A program made the translations under genes and the position numbers. Shown here piece by piece: positions 25,159-35,037 of a stretch of DNA of 64,000 nt (position 1 is its first letter; the number at the start of each line of letters is the position of its first letter). The stretch is from Flavobacterium hibernum (GTDB taxonomy: Bacteria; Bacteroidota; Bacteroidia; Flavobacteriales; Flavobacteriaceae). The notes beneath the pieces were generated by a model. That model was not told where the DNA came from, searched no databases, and saw nothing but the letters and a program-made list of their open reading frames with translations. Where the stretch lies: NCBI RefSeq assembly GCF_000832125.1, contig NZ_JPRK01000023.1, forward strand, positions 62,001-126,000. The letters run 5' to 3'.

Positions 25159-28100
25159 CTATTTCTTCACTACAAAAAGCACTTTTTCTTTTATTTCAGC
25201 TTGCGGAATTGTTACTTGTTTTCCTCCGCTTATGTTTGCTTTTTTCGTGATATTTCCTGTTGTTGCATTGATTGTGTAAACTTCAAAATCTCCTTTATAA
25301 TTGGAAAGATCGACTGAAATATCCTGATTATTCTTTAGATAAAAAAGATAACTTTTGCCTTTGTTTTCTAATTTCCAAAGATTGTCTGAAAAAGTTGTTC
25401 GTTCTACAAATTTCATTTCGCTTAAAGCAGAATAAAAGTCCTGAAGCTTAATTTGTGGAATATTCGGTAAAGAAGCTCCCGCCATTAAAGCTGGCCATCC
25501 AAATTTTGGTGATGCATCTGTTGAATATAAGATTACTTTTTCAGGATATTTTTCGCGATATTCACGAACGGCGCGATAAACCTGATCGTCTGTTTCTTTT
25601 CCTGTTTTTAATTTTCTGGCATGTTGCCTTGGTGCCAAATTCTTTCCTCCTTCGGGCGCATACGCTGAACCGTCTTCTTTATAATACCAATAACGAATAT
25701 CTATTAAGTCTACTGTTTTTAGTCTTTGTGCATCATTTAAAATAGCATCCTGAACATCTTTTGTAGCGCTTAAACCAATAATTGCTTTTTTGCCGGTTTC
25801 GTCTTTCCATTTTTGAACTTCATCTAACCAAAATTGCATAAAATGAAGTGGTCCTGTATACTCGGCACTTGTTAATTGAATTACGTTACTGTTTTCCTTA
25901 AAGTTTTCTAATGATTTACGTATAAAACCCTCATGTATTTTTCTTCTTGCGGGATTGGTAACATCATAAAACTGTTCTGCCATGAAAATGCGTTTGTCTC
26001 CTGCATATGGCGGTGGCTCCGGAAAACCTGTACTGTTTATATTGTTTGCAGAACGCCATGGTGAACTTGACCAATGTGCTCCTGCCTCGATAATATTATG
26101 CTGAAAATACTGTTGATTCACTAATAATTGTCCTTTGGATTCGGCTAAATCTGCAAATAATTTCAAACGTTCCCAATACCAATCATTGAATTTTGTGAGG
26201 TCGTATTTACTTAATTGATCCCAAGCCAAATCTTGTCCGCTTCTGGCAAATGGCTGTTCGTAAAATGGTGGCCAAACATCGGCATCAAAACGACGAACTC
26301 TTTCATGATCGTCCATTCTTCGCTCGTACCATAATCCGTAATTATGTTCTAAAGCAACCATATTATTGGTGCTCAAATAATCCACAACATCATTGATATT
26401 ATCAGTAAATCCTGTACCTGTTCTTCCAGGAACAAATCTTGTAATATCCGGCAATGATTTAGAAATATCGCTGTCTCTTAAACTTCCTCTCCACCAAGGC
26501 ACGCTTAGTCTGTTTCCTGCAATTACTTTATTTTCGTATATCAGTACACCTTCTTTTACAATTACTTTAGAGGTATTATTTGAAGTATTACTTTCTATTG
26601 AATTTACTTTTAAATCGTTTGCACTCTTAAGCCCTTTGGAGTTTGTATCAATTGGATTTATTTTTGAAACCTCGGCAATCCATTCAATTAAACTTTCTTT
26701 TGGTGCGACTGAACTTTTGGTTAATTCTTCGGCCACTTCCATTGTTGGACTTGATGAAGGTTCTGAACCTAAATCATAAATATGTGGATTTACTGGAAGT
26801 TTTTCGAGTCTGTTTTCTAATTGTGCATAGAATAAACTTCTTGGCGAAATATGATTGTTTACATCTTTCCAATGACCATCTCCAGCCATAATTCCGCCCC
26901 AAACTCCAAAAGCCCAGTTTTGTGCCGTTGGCGGATTGTAACATTCTATTTTTGAAGCCGAAGTTTCCCAAATAACACTATTTGCAGCTGTCCAACCTGC
27001 TCCTCTTCCATTTTGTTCTCTGTTGTTGTAGCTTAAAGAATGTCCGTCTACATACGAAACATCAAATAAAACTCCTGTCGCCCAACTTCCTATTGCTCCG
27101 CTGTTATTGAAAGGCATAAATGATTCGCATTGAATAAATACATTTGGGCCTGTAGTTCCAAATCCGCCAACTGCAAAGTCGTGATACCCATTTTCTGAGT
27201 AACAACGCTGAAACAAGGTTTGCTGTCCTTCTGTATAAAAAGTATGACGTCTAAAACCTGCAATTTCAGATATTGGTTGAGTTGCAATACAATCTTCAAC
27301 TGTAATTTGCTGTGCTGTTTTTAATAATGAGACTGCGCCACCCGCAAAATGTTTGAAACTAACTTGTTTTACCCAAGCATTTTTTGCGTTTTCAATGCTA
27401 ATTCCAAACCATCTGTGTTCTTCGTCTTTTGGTTTTGATTCGTCGTAAGTTGATTTCATCAAAATATTTTCGATTCCAATTTGTTCAATTCGTCCTGACC
27501 AAGTATATGAAGTTACTTTTGCAGTTCCATAAACGTCGTCTAAAGTCATTGTTAATGGAGCATTTAGTGTTACTTCATTTCCATTAATATTGGTTATTAC
27601 TCTATTCCAGGTAATTTCCCAATCGTCTTTTTTCCAACCAATCCAACCTGTTTCTGCTCCAAAATCATCCATCTTTAATTCTTTAATCCAATTAATGCTT
27701 AAAGGTTTACTGATAATAATTTCGTCTGATGGTTTTAGTTTTGCCGTATTTTTTAATTGGATTTTTTTTGTTCCAAGTGGTGTGTAAGTGGTATTGAATT
27801 CGAAAGTTTCTCCCAACTTTTTATCATCAACTCCTAAAACTCGTACTAGTGCTTCTCTTTTTAATCCCGTTCCTAACAATATAGTTCCATTTTCATTGTT
27901 TCCGCTTCCGCGCAAAACCACTCCGGACTTTTTAATAAATAATGTTCCACTGATTTTAAAAGTTCCTTTATCTAAAAGTACTGCGCCACGAAAACCTGAT
28001 TTGTTTGGTTTTAAATTACCAACATAATCTATCGCTGCCTGAATTTTCAGTGTTGCGTCTTCTTCTTGTTTTGGAACAAAAATTTTATTCTCAACATTCG

Positions 28101-28323
28101 GAATTGCTTTTTCAGAAGCCATATATCCAGCATATGAAAAATCAGGAATTTGATTTCCTTTGGCATCTGTTGTAAATGAAAGTTTCCCTTCTTTGGTTTT
28201 TACGATGTCTGGAAATGTGGTTTGTGATGTTGTAATATTGATGCTGAAAAGCATCGTCAAAGCAGACAAAATTATTTTATCTTTTTGAAAGGAAACTATA
28301 TTTTGTAGTTGACTGAAATTCAT
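25159..28323 (-). CDS. Pectate lyase-like beta-helix fused to a DUF6298-type barrel (1054 aa)
   Basis: The N-terminus has a hydrophobic segment (~20-34) that can act as signal peptide. Residues ~65-500 are a right-handed beta-helix of the pectate-lyase superfamily (AAIDYVGNL, GAVLLDKGTF, GVVLRGSGNNENGT, CIATQPISEIAGFRRHTFY). A linker rich in Ser/Thr/Asn (~540-600) leads to a barrel-like half (~615-1000) with LSVPWWRGSLRDSD, MVALEHNYGLWYERR, WYWERLKLFADLAESKG, VIQLTSAEYTGPLHFMQFW and VDLIDIRYWYYKEDG, which I recognise as the DUF6298 type. The C-terminal ~60 residues form a small sandwich. No activity is known to me. The last gene of a GH140-GH28-type run, it is a two-domain candidate enzyme. 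Confidence 0.75.
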   Translation of the reverse strand: MNFSQLQNIVSFQKDKIILSALTMLFSINITTSQTTFPDIVKTKEGKLSFTTDAKGNQIPDFSYAGYMASEKAIPNVENKIFVPKQEEDATLKIQAAIDYVGNLKPNKSGFRGAVLLDKGTFKISGTLFIKKSGVVLRGSGNNENGTILLGTGLKREALVRVLGVDDKKLGETFEFNTTYTPLGTKKIQLKNTAKLKPSDEIIISKPLSINWIKELKMDDFGAETGWIGWKKDDWEITWNRVITNINGNEVTLNAPLTMTLDDVYGTAKVTSYTWSGRIEQIGIENILMKSTYDESKPKDEEHRWFGISIENAKNAWVKQVSFKHFAGGAVSLLKTAQQITVEDCIATQPISEIAGFRRHTFYTEGQQTLFQRCYSENGYHDFAVGGFGTTGPNVFIQCESFMPFNNSGAIGSWATGVLFDVSYVDGHSLSYNNREQNGRGAGWTAANSVIWETSASKIECYNPPTAQNWAFGVWGGIMAGDGHWKDVNNHISPRSLFYAQLENRLEKLPVNPHIYDLGSEPSSSPTMEVAEELTKSSVAPKESLIEWIAEVSKINPIDTNSKGLKSANDLKVNSIESNTSNNTSKVIVKEGVLIYENKVIAGNRLSVPWWRGSLRDSDISKSLPDITRFVPGRTGTGFTDNINDVVDYLSTNNMVALEHNYGLWYERRMDDHERVRRFDADVWPPFYEQPFARSGQDLAWDQLSKYDLTKFNDWYWERLKLFADLAESKGQLLVNQQYFQHNIIEAGAHWSSSPWRSANNINSTGFPEPPPYAGDKRIFMAEQFYDVTNPARRKIHEGFIRKSLENFKENSNVIQLTSAEYTGPLHFMQFWLDEVQKWKDETGKKAIIGLSATKDVQDAILNDAQRLKTVDLIDIRYWYYKEDGSAYAPEGGKNLAPRQHARKLKTGKETDDQVYRAVREYREKYPEKVILYSTDASPKFGWPALMAGASLPNIPQIKLQDFYSALSEMKFVERTTFSDNLWKLENKGKSYLFYLKNNQDISVDLSNYKGDFEVYTINATTGNITKKANISGGKQVTIPQAEIKEKVLFVVKK

Positions 28324-28387
28324 TTTATTTTGACTTTCTTAGGATTTTAGAAAATAATAAAATTACAAAAATCCCTTTTTTACAATC

Positions 28388-28478
28388 TTGTCATTTCGAC
28401 GAAGGAGAAATCACATCCTATCCTTCTGTAATGGTGCGCTCTTCGCGAGTGTGATTTCTCCTTCGTCGAAATGACAAA
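28388..28478. repeat. Family A inverted repeat (near-perfect)
   Basis: TTGTCATTTCGACGAAGGAG faces CTCCTTCGTCGAAATGACAA; the 25-nt arms, including GAGAAATCACA, are nearly perfect. Confidence 0.88.
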
Positions 28479-28502
28479 CGATATGCTTATCTATTCTTTA
28501 AG

Positions 28503-28535
28503 AAACCTGACGGGTTTTTAAAACCCGTCAGGTTT
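28503..28535. repeat. Family B hairpin (CCTGACGGG type)
   Basis: AAACCTGACGGGTTTTTAAA faces ACCCGTCAGGTTT, 35 nt beyond the stop of the PL1 gene at 28571. Confidence 0.85.
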
Positions 28536-28570
28536 GTATTGAGATTATTCGTGCGACTAAATTTAATCTT

Positions 28571-30277
28571 TTATTGTAACAATCCTTTAGACTTTGCTAA
28601 TGTGTCTGTATTATTTTCAGATTTTGTCCAATCTGTTTTACTTTTTGGATCAATTCCGTTAAAATATTTTTCCAGATTGGTATATCCATCTCCGTTTGCA
28701 TCTTTATTTGCATCTGATGCATCGTTTGGATTTAGACCGTATTTTTTCTCCCAAGCGTCTGGAATTCCATCATTGTCTGAATCTTTGTATGCTTTTCCTT
28801 TGTAGTCTGGATAACCACCTACTTGATTTGGATTTGTAATTATTCCTTTTTTATAAGAATCAGCTGGTAATCTTCTTTTAATAAATTCTGCTCCAATTGC
28901 ATTTTCTAATCCGTCTTTTGCTTCAATTTTTCCTGTGCGGACTTGTTTAATTATTCTTTCGTCTACAGCATCTCTTTTTGGTAAAGTTGCTCCAACATTA
29001 TTCAGTACAAACTCATATGCTTCTTCTGCTTTCATAATGGTAATTTTAGGCATTGAGAATGGTTTGTTCTGTTTTATTAATTCCAGATATGACTTTGTTT
29101 GCTCTGCACTCATATCTTCCAATTGTATCCCACCATTCCAGTTGTCTGCTGTAACTTCTGGAGAGCCATCGATATAATTTCCGTCAACGTAAGCTCTTCC
29201 GTAGGTTTTTGGGATCATGTAACCTGCTTCTGGTTTTAGAATTCTATAACGAATTGGCTGATCGTTTGGTGTTATTGGTCCCGGTTTGAAATAATTATTG
29301 ATGATGTTAAACATCGAACGATAATCTCCTCCATCCAGAGAGCGATTCCACCAATTGAAAATTACGTTGTTTACAAAATTAAAATCTCCATACATCCCAA
29401 TAGAAGCATTTCTTGAAATATTATCTGCCCATAAATTACGCATAAAAGTACTGTTCAATCCGCCAATTGTACTACCAAAAGCATGATTGTAAGTATCTAA
29501 TCCTTCTGATGAAATGGTGTTTTGAATTGTAATATTACAGGTTGGTAATTTTTCCAGTTTTGACTTATCGTTTGGCTGAAACTGATGTCTGTATAATGAA
29601 ATATTTTCGTCTAATCCCCAACTTACTGAGCAATGATCTACAATGATATTCCCTATTGCATTTCCACCAAGTGCATCGTCTCTTCTTGTTACTTCTGTAG
29701 CTCCTCTTCTGAAACGCATGTGTCTGATAATAACATCGTGTGTATCGATTTCTAAAGTTTCGCCTGCAATACAAATTCCATCACCAGGTGCTGTTTGTCC
29801 TGCAATTGTAACATATGGTGCACGCATACTGATGCGATTTTTTAATCTGATTATTCCAGAAACGTTAAAAACAATTGTTCTTGCTCCAACGGCTTCGCAA
29901 GCTTCACGAAAAGTTCCTTTTCCGCTATCTTCTAAACTTGTAACTACAAATATTTTTCCGCCACGTCCTCCTTGTGTAAAAGCTCCTCCACCTTCGGCTC
30001 CCGGAAAAGCAGGAATATCGGCCTGAACGAAATCTTTTGGATAGGAAGCCCAAGGTAAATAAGGTTTTCCTTGTTTTGTTTCTTCTTGGATTATATGGTA
30101 ATTGGCATTCCAAATTTCGCTTAAGCGTTTTTCTTCATCGGCCAAAACTGCATCGGTTTTGTCTTGAAGTGGTTTTGGAATTTGTGGATATTGTGCGTAT
30201 GCTGATGAAAAGAAAGAACAGAATGAAACTATCATCATTGTTCGTTTCAGAGTTATTTTTGGAAAGTTATTTTGCAT
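28571..30277 (-). CDS. PL1 pectate lyase with calcium-binding C-terminus (568 aa)
   Basis: Signal peptide up to ~28 (SSAYA). The catalytic helix (~75-400) carries FPGAEGGGAFTQGGRGG, TSLEDSGKGTFREACE, ITIAGQTAPGDGICIAG-type blocks, VIIRHMRFRRG and HCSVSWGLDENISLYR. The C-terminus (~520-555) has a calcium-loop region DSDNDGIPDAWEKKYGLNP / DANGDGYTNLEKYFNG. These blocks are typical of Bacteroidota PL1 enzymes that cut homogalacturonan by beta-elimination with calcium. It is a paralogue of the 31227 gene; DUF3826 lies between them. Confidence 0.93.
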   Translation of the reverse strand: MQNNFPKITLKRTMMIVSFCSFFSSAYAQYPQIPKPLQDKTDAVLADEEKRLSEIWNANYHIIQEETKQGKPYLPWASYPKDFVQADIPAFPGAEGGGAFTQGGRGGKIFVVTSLEDSGKGTFREACEAVGARTIVFNVSGIIRLKNRISMRAPYVTIAGQTAPGDGICIAGETLEIDTHDVIIRHMRFRRGATEVTRRDDALGGNAIGNIIVDHCSVSWGLDENISLYRHQFQPNDKSKLEKLPTCNITIQNTISSEGLDTYNHAFGSTIGGLNSTFMRNLWADNISRNASIGMYGDFNFVNNVIFNWWNRSLDGGDYRSMFNIINNYFKPGPITPNDQPIRYRILKPEAGYMIPKTYGRAYVDGNYIDGSPEVTADNWNGGIQLEDMSAEQTKSYLELIKQNKPFSMPKITIMKAEEAYEFVLNNVGATLPKRDAVDERIIKQVRTGKIEAKDGLENAIGAEFIKRRLPADSYKKGIITNPNQVGGYPDYKGKAYKDSDNDGIPDAWEKKYGLNPNDASDANKDANGDGYTNLEKYFNGIDPKSKTDWTKSENNTDTLAKSKGLLQ

Positions 30278-30411
30278 GAGAATTTTGATCTGAAATTATA
30301 ATACTGACCTTATTTATTTTTAGCACATAGAAACATAGTTTTCTTTTGCTAGAAAGACATTTCATTTTTTGTAAATACACATAATTGTTTATCAGAAAAA
30401 AGTATGTTTTT

Positions 30412-31083
30412 TTAATTTTTTGCCTTTGCTTTTTCTCTCTCTTCAACACGTTTATGCCAGTCGGCACTTTCTTTGTTTAGATCGTAACCTTGCTTTGATA
30501 AATAGTTGTTTATTCTTCCTTTGTATTTACCAAACCATCCGTGTTTTTCTTTAGACGATCCTCCATCCATTGCATGTTCTCTTGCTTCTACTAGAGCATT
30601 ATAGATGTATTCTTTTTGCTCTTTTGTCAAAGCTGGCAACATGTCTTGATATCCTGCATATGTTATTGGTAAAACACCATATGTCATTCCGTCTTTAACT
30701 TCTGTAATTTTATCTTCAGATAATTGTTTACCTAATTTTTTCAAGTAAGCTTTGTGCAATTTTTCTATAGATTGATCTGCTTTTGCTTTTAGCTTGTCAA
30801 TCTTTTCGTTTTGCTTTTCTTTTGATAAACTTGTATCTTCTTTTATTTTTTTGATTTCAGCATCTCTTCCATCTTGGATTTCGCTTAAATCTCTAAACTG
30901 TTGCGCAATTATATCGGTAACAGCTTTTTCTTTTTCAGCATTTCCTAAGGCTAATTTTGCGACAATTTTAGTAGCTCTTTCATTGGTTACTTTAATATAT
31001 TCCGGATCTAAGTGTTGTTGTGCAATACTGGTAACGAATACCAATAACATCATCAATACAGATACTTTTTTTATTGATTTCAT
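30412..31083 (-). CDS. DUF3826 protein (223 aa)
   Basis: Signal peptide ~1-21. The remainder is a highly charged, mostly helical protein (NERATKIVAKLALGNAEKEK, LSKEKQNEKIDKLKAKADQS) with a conserved WFGKYKGRINNYLSKQGYD block near the end. This is the DUF3826 family, which repeatedly accompanies PL1 lyases in Bacteroidota pectin loci. Its role is unknown; an accessory or chaperone function for the lyases is inference from the location between two PL1 genes. No catalytic motif is visible. Confidence 0.85.
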   Translation of the reverse strand: MKSIKKVSVLMMLLVFVTSIAQQHLDPEYIKVTNERATKIVAKLALGNAEKEKAVTDIIAQQFRDLSEIQDGRDAEIKKIKEDTSLSKEKQNEKIDKLKAKADQSIEKLHKAYLKKLGKQLSEDKITEVKDGMTYGVLPITYAGYQDMLPALTKEQKEYIYNALVEAREHAMDGGSSKEKHGWFGKYKGRINNYLSKQGYDLNKESADWHKRVEEREKAKAKN

Positions 31084-31114
31084 TTTAATAAAAATTATGA
31101 ATTACAATGCTATT

Positions 31115-31205
31115 TTTTAAGAATCTGCTAAATCTACTTGCTTGCTTTTTCTCGCAGATTTGCTTCGCCTGTTCGCTATCGCTCGAGTAGTAGATTTGGC
31201 AGATT
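31115..31205. repeat. Short family C-like inverted repeat
   Basis: AGAATCTGCTAAATCTACT faces GTAGATTTGGCAGATTT, enclosing a GCAGATTTGCTTCGCC segment. Confidence 0.65.
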
Positions 31206-31226
31206 TATTTTTAACTTATTTATAAA

Positions 31227-32930
31227 CTATTCTTGTAAAGATTTTGTTAGCGTTTCGTGATTGTTGGCTAAATCTTTCCAATCTGTTTTTTGGTTTGGAT
31301 CTGTTCCGTTCAAGTATTCTTCGATGTTAGAATATCCATCTCCGTCTGTATCTAATTTTGCATCCGAAGCATCGTTTGGATTCAAACCGTGTTTCTTTTC
31401 CCATTTGTCCGGAATACCATCTTTGTCTGTATCTTCATAAGGTTTTCCTTTGTACTCTGGATATCCACCTACTTGCGAAATATCTGTAATAATTCCTTGT
31501 TTATAAGAATCCATTGGTAAACGTCTGTGCTCAAACTGATAGAATGTTTTTTTCTCTAATCCTTTTGCATATTCAGGAACTCCTGTTTTTACTGTTCTTA
31601 CGATTCTTTCGTCCACTTTATCTCTAATTGGTAAAGTAGCTCCAACATTTTTAAGTACAAAATCATACGATTCCTGTGCTGTCATAAATTTGTTGAACCA
31701 TGGCATTGGAAATGGTCTGTCGCTTTTCATTTTAGCAAAATAATCTTTTGCTTCAACATACGGCATTAACTCTCCTTTTTTGTTTTCGATTTGGATTCCA
31801 CCGTCCCAGTTGTCTTTGGTTACTTTTTCGTTTCCATTTACTACGTTTCCGTTTACGTAAGCTCTACCAAAAACCATATAAGGCAATTTGCTTCTTCCCG
31901 ATTCTGGTTTTAAGATTCTATAACTAATTGGCTGTGTTAAATCTGTAACCGGACCTGGTTTGTAAAAATTGTTCATGATGTTGTAGTTGGCTGTATAATC
32001 GCCACCATCTGTAGATCTGTTGTACCAGTTAAAAACTACGTTGTTTACGAAATTGAAAATACCATTCCAACCAATTGAAGGATTTCTTCCGGCATTATTT
32101 GCCCACATATTTCTAACAAAAGCACAATTTTCTCCCCCTAATGTACTTCCGAAAGCATGGTTGTAAGTATCCAATGCTTCCCCAAATAAACTGTTTTGAA
32201 TTGTAATGTTTACCGTAGGTTTCTTCTCGTCTGGGTAACCTGCACCCGGGCTGTACATGTGTCTGTAAATAGACATATTTTCGTCTAATCCCCAAGTTGC
32301 TGATACGTGGTCGATCATAATGTTTCCAACTGGATTTCCTCCAATAGCATCGTCACGACGACCTACGAAAGTTTCTCCTCTACGAAAACGCATATGTCTG
32401 ATAATTACGTCGTGTGTATCTATCCAAACTGATTCTCCTGCAATACAAATTCCGTCTCCAGGTGCTGTTTGTCCCGCTATTGTGATATATGGTGCACGAA
32501 TAATTAGTGGACTTTTAATTTTGATAATTCCGGCAACATTAAAAACGATAATTCTTGCTCCTCCTTTTTCACAAGCTTCACGCAAAGTTCCCGGTCCTCT
32601 GTCTTCCAAACTTGTTACAGTGTAGATATTTCCTCCACGACCACCATAAGTAAACATTCCTCCTCCTTCGGCTCCCGGAAAAGCAGGAATTTCTGCTTGT
32701 GGTAAATCATTTGGTCTTGATGCCCATGGAATATATGGCTTGCCGTGTTTAGCTTCTTCTTCGATAATTACAAGAGCTTTTTCCCACGCTTCATCAGAAA
32801 GTTTGTTGGCTTCGTCTTTGATCGCTTTTTCTTGTGCCTGAACTTCTGCACTTAGTTTGGGATATTGAGCAAAACATTGGAAATTTCCTAAAAACAATAG
32901 GAAAAGAGCCGGTAAAGTGATATTTTTCAT
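31227..32930 (-). CDS. PL1 pectate lyase, second paralogue (567 aa)
   Basis: Signal peptide ~1-21 (FQCFA). The same blocks as in the 28571 protein are present: FPGAEGGGMFTYGGRGGN, TSLEDRGPGTLREACEKGG, VIIRHMRFRRGETFVGR, DHVSATWGLDENMSIYR, and a calcium-loop end DTDKDGIPDKWEKKHG / DTDGDGYSNIEEYLNG. The two lyases share layout and size and look like an old duplication around DUF3826. It is the first gene after the SusC/SusD pair and may be co-transcribed with it through the hairpin at 32965-32997. Confidence 0.93.
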   Translation of the reverse strand: MKNITLPALFLLFLGNFQCFAQYPKLSAEVQAQEKAIKDEANKLSDEAWEKALVIIEEEAKHGKPYIPWASRPNDLPQAEIPAFPGAEGGGMFTYGGRGGNIYTVTSLEDRGPGTLREACEKGGARIIVFNVAGIIKIKSPLIIRAPYITIAGQTAPGDGICIAGESVWIDTHDVIIRHMRFRRGETFVGRRDDAIGGNPVGNIMIDHVSATWGLDENMSIYRHMYSPGAGYPDEKKPTVNITIQNSLFGEALDTYNHAFGSTLGGENCAFVRNMWANNAGRNPSIGWNGIFNFVNNVVFNWYNRSTDGGDYTANYNIMNNFYKPGPVTDLTQPISYRILKPESGRSKLPYMVFGRAYVNGNVVNGNEKVTKDNWDGGIQIENKKGELMPYVEAKDYFAKMKSDRPFPMPWFNKFMTAQESYDFVLKNVGATLPIRDKVDERIVRTVKTGVPEYAKGLEKKTFYQFEHRRLPMDSYKQGIITDISQVGGYPEYKGKPYEDTDKDGIPDKWEKKHGLNPNDASDAKLDTDGDGYSNIEEYLNGTDPNQKTDWKDLANNHETLTKSLQE

Positions 32931-32964
32931 ACTAATTTTTAATTGTGGTAAGCTTTTTTAAACA

Positions 32965-32997
32965 AATCACCTGTATCTTCTAGAAATACAGGTGATT
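32965..32997. terminator. Hairpin between susD and the PL1 gene
   Basis: AATCACCTGTAT (32965-32976) pairs perfectly with ATACAGGTGATT (32986-32997) around a 9-nt loop. It lies 39 nt beyond the susD stop and is followed on the minus strand by TTGTTTAAAAAA, so termination would be partial. A plausible role is to lower expression of downstream enzymes relative to SusC/SusD. Confidence 0.7.
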
Positions 32998-33035
32998 ATT
33001 TTTTATAATTTTTATAGTCTTTTTTAAGATTAAAA

Positions 33036-35027
33036 TTATTCTTGATAATTTAAAGTTCCGGCACCACCATTAGCATCATACCAACCAATAGTTTGCGTTA
33101 ACCATGTATTTTGAGTTAATGCCGTACTATTCAATCCGCTTATATAATAATTTGGATTAAATTTAATTTTAACCGCTGCTCCATTAAAATTATCCATTGG
33201 CGTAACTAATGCTGTACGAATAAAATTAGTGTTGTAAAAAGTTGCTAATGTTGCTAACTGAGCTGTAAAATTAGTAGCATCTGGATCTGCAACTATACTT
33301 GCACGTGCAGCTGCCAACGGATCTGTAGAAATTGATGCAGCTGTATTTTTAAACTGCAAGAAATTCCCTGTTCTTTGTGTACCATTGATTGGTGCTAAAC
33401 CTAGTTTACTTACTGTACCACCTGTTACGCCAGGAAGTACCGCATTATCATAAAGCATCCAACGTTGTACATCCCAAAAACGTTTTCCTTCGTAAGCTAA
33501 CTCTACTCTACGCTCATATAAAACAGCTTCAATTGCAGCATATTTATCAGATATTGTTCCTATTCCGTAATTATTTGCTGACGGAATACCAACACGATTT
33601 CTAATTCTTCCTAAGTATGCGATAGTATTTCCTGTTTGTCCTAATGCAGCATAACATTCAGCAATATTTAATAACAATTCAGCATAACGATATTCAAAAA
33701 TATCAGTTTGTGAATATTGGAAATTGGTTGCGTTACTAGCAGTAAGATTTGTCATCTTTCTAACAAAAGCAGGACTTGATGCTGAACTGTTTCCATCGGC
33801 ATAACCTATTTTACTTGCTGCATCTAACCAACGGTATGTCCAAAGAACTGCTGTAGTATTTTCTTTATATGCCCATCTTACTCCAGAAAAAGCAAATGTT
33901 CTATAAAATCTTGGATCACGATTCACGAAAAAAGTAAAATCATTATATCCATTTGCAGCTGTAGGTCTTCTACCATCTGCCATTGGAAACAAGTCAATCA
34001 TTTCTTTTGGTGCTGGTGTACCTCCACCAACTCCGCCCTGACCTTGCAAACGAATCGCTCTTTCCCAAGAGTTGTTCATAGTTTGAGCATTATTATCAGG
34101 CTTCATAAATTGAACTGTAATTGCTTCTGGACAAAATACATTATCTACCAAGAACATTTGTTCCCATTGTTTTGCACTATTTCCAACTAGTCCGTAACCA
34201 TCCGCAGATAATTGAGCTTCTGCTGCCAATCCTGCTTTTAATGCAGCATCCCAACGCTCATTAGATCCATCCCAGCTTTTATTGAACAATGGGCTTGCAT
34301 ATGTTAATAATACACGTGCTTTTTGTGCCAAAGCTGCTCCTTTTGTAACACGCCCGTAGTTTGTACCAGCTGAAGGCCATGTTCCAGGCAATAAACTTGC
34401 CGCCATATCGAAATCTTTTACGATTTGATCTACTACTTCAGATACTTTTGCTCTTGGCAATTGAATTGCAGGATTATCTGCTGCTGCTGCTTGAACTGTC
34501 GTTACAATTGGAACTCCTCCATAAGTACGCATTAAATCAAAATATTGCAAAGCACGTAAATAGTACATTTGTCCTTTTGCCTGATCGCGAAATGTTTTAT
34601 CAAGATTAGCTCCTTTTACATCAATATCTTCTAGTAAGTTGTTACACTCTCTAATTCTATTGTATGGACTATTGGTTAGACCAGTTCCAATTTTAACACC
34701 GTAATAGGCGTTTGCATCTGCCGCATTAATTAGGGTTTTATTTGGATTAATATAATCTTGCGTTCCTCCCAACTCTTCAGTTAATTTTGAGTTTGTATCT
34801 GTATAAGACCCAACTACACTTTGTATTGGAGATTTAAAAGCACTAAAGAAATCATAATACTGATTGTCTACATAAGCTTGTGTACGTTCCTGACTTTGGT
34901 AGAAAGTATCATCGTAAGAACCGTAATTTTTTTTCTCTTCAAGAAAGCTATCACTACATGATGATGTACCTAAAGCAAGTACCAATGTTAGTGCTATATA
35001 TTTAAATTTTGTTTTCATAATTTTCAT
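33036..35027 (-). CDS. susD-like: SusD/RagB-family outer-membrane glycan-binding lipoprotein (663 aa)
   Basis: The lipobox GTSSC (Cys ~23) anchors it. The SusD/RagB blocks are present: QERTQAYVDNQYYDF near the start, the TPR part with AKGQMYYLRALQYFDLMR, and the late YRYAELLLNIAECYAALGQTG and YERRVELAYEGKRFWDVQRW. It works as the lid that delivers oligosaccharides to the SusC pore. Two in-frame starts are possible (35027 and 35018, MKTKFKYIAL); either keeps the lipobox. Only 10 nt separate it from the SusC stop, so the two are co-transcribed. Confidence 0.96.
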   Translation of the reverse strand: MKIMKTKFKYIALTLVLALGTSSCSDSFLEEKKNYGSYDDTFYQSQERTQAYVDNQYYDFFSAFKSPIQSVVGSYTDTNSKLTEELGGTQDYINPNKTLINAADANAYYGVKIGTGLTNSPYNRIRECNNLLEDIDVKGANLDKTFRDQAKGQMYYLRALQYFDLMRTYGGVPIVTTVQAAAADNPAIQLPRAKVSEVVDQIVKDFDMAASLLPGTWPSAGTNYGRVTKGAALAQKARVLLTYASPLFNKSWDGSNERWDAALKAGLAAEAQLSADGYGLVGNSAKQWEQMFLVDNVFCPEAITVQFMKPDNNAQTMNNSWERAIRLQGQGGVGGGTPAPKEMIDLFPMADGRRPTAANGYNDFTFFVNRDPRFYRTFAFSGVRWAYKENTTAVLWTYRWLDAASKIGYADGNSSASSPAFVRKMTNLTASNATNFQYSQTDIFEYRYAELLLNIAECYAALGQTGNTIAYLGRIRNRVGIPSANNYGIGTISDKYAAIEAVLYERRVELAYEGKRFWDVQRWMLYDNAVLPGVTGGTVSKLGLAPINGTQRTGNFLQFKNTAASISTDPLAAARASIVADPDATNFTAQLATLATFYNTNFIRTALVTPMDNFNGAAVKIKFNPNYYISGLNSTALTQNTWLTQTIGWYDANGGAGTLNYQE

Positions 35028-35037
35028 CGACTTTTAA

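Noticed and set aside
29643..30026. Long plus-strand frames antisense to both PL1 genes (also 32320-32625)
   Set aside because: They are mirror frames of conserved PL1 blocks and appear at the same place in both paralogues.
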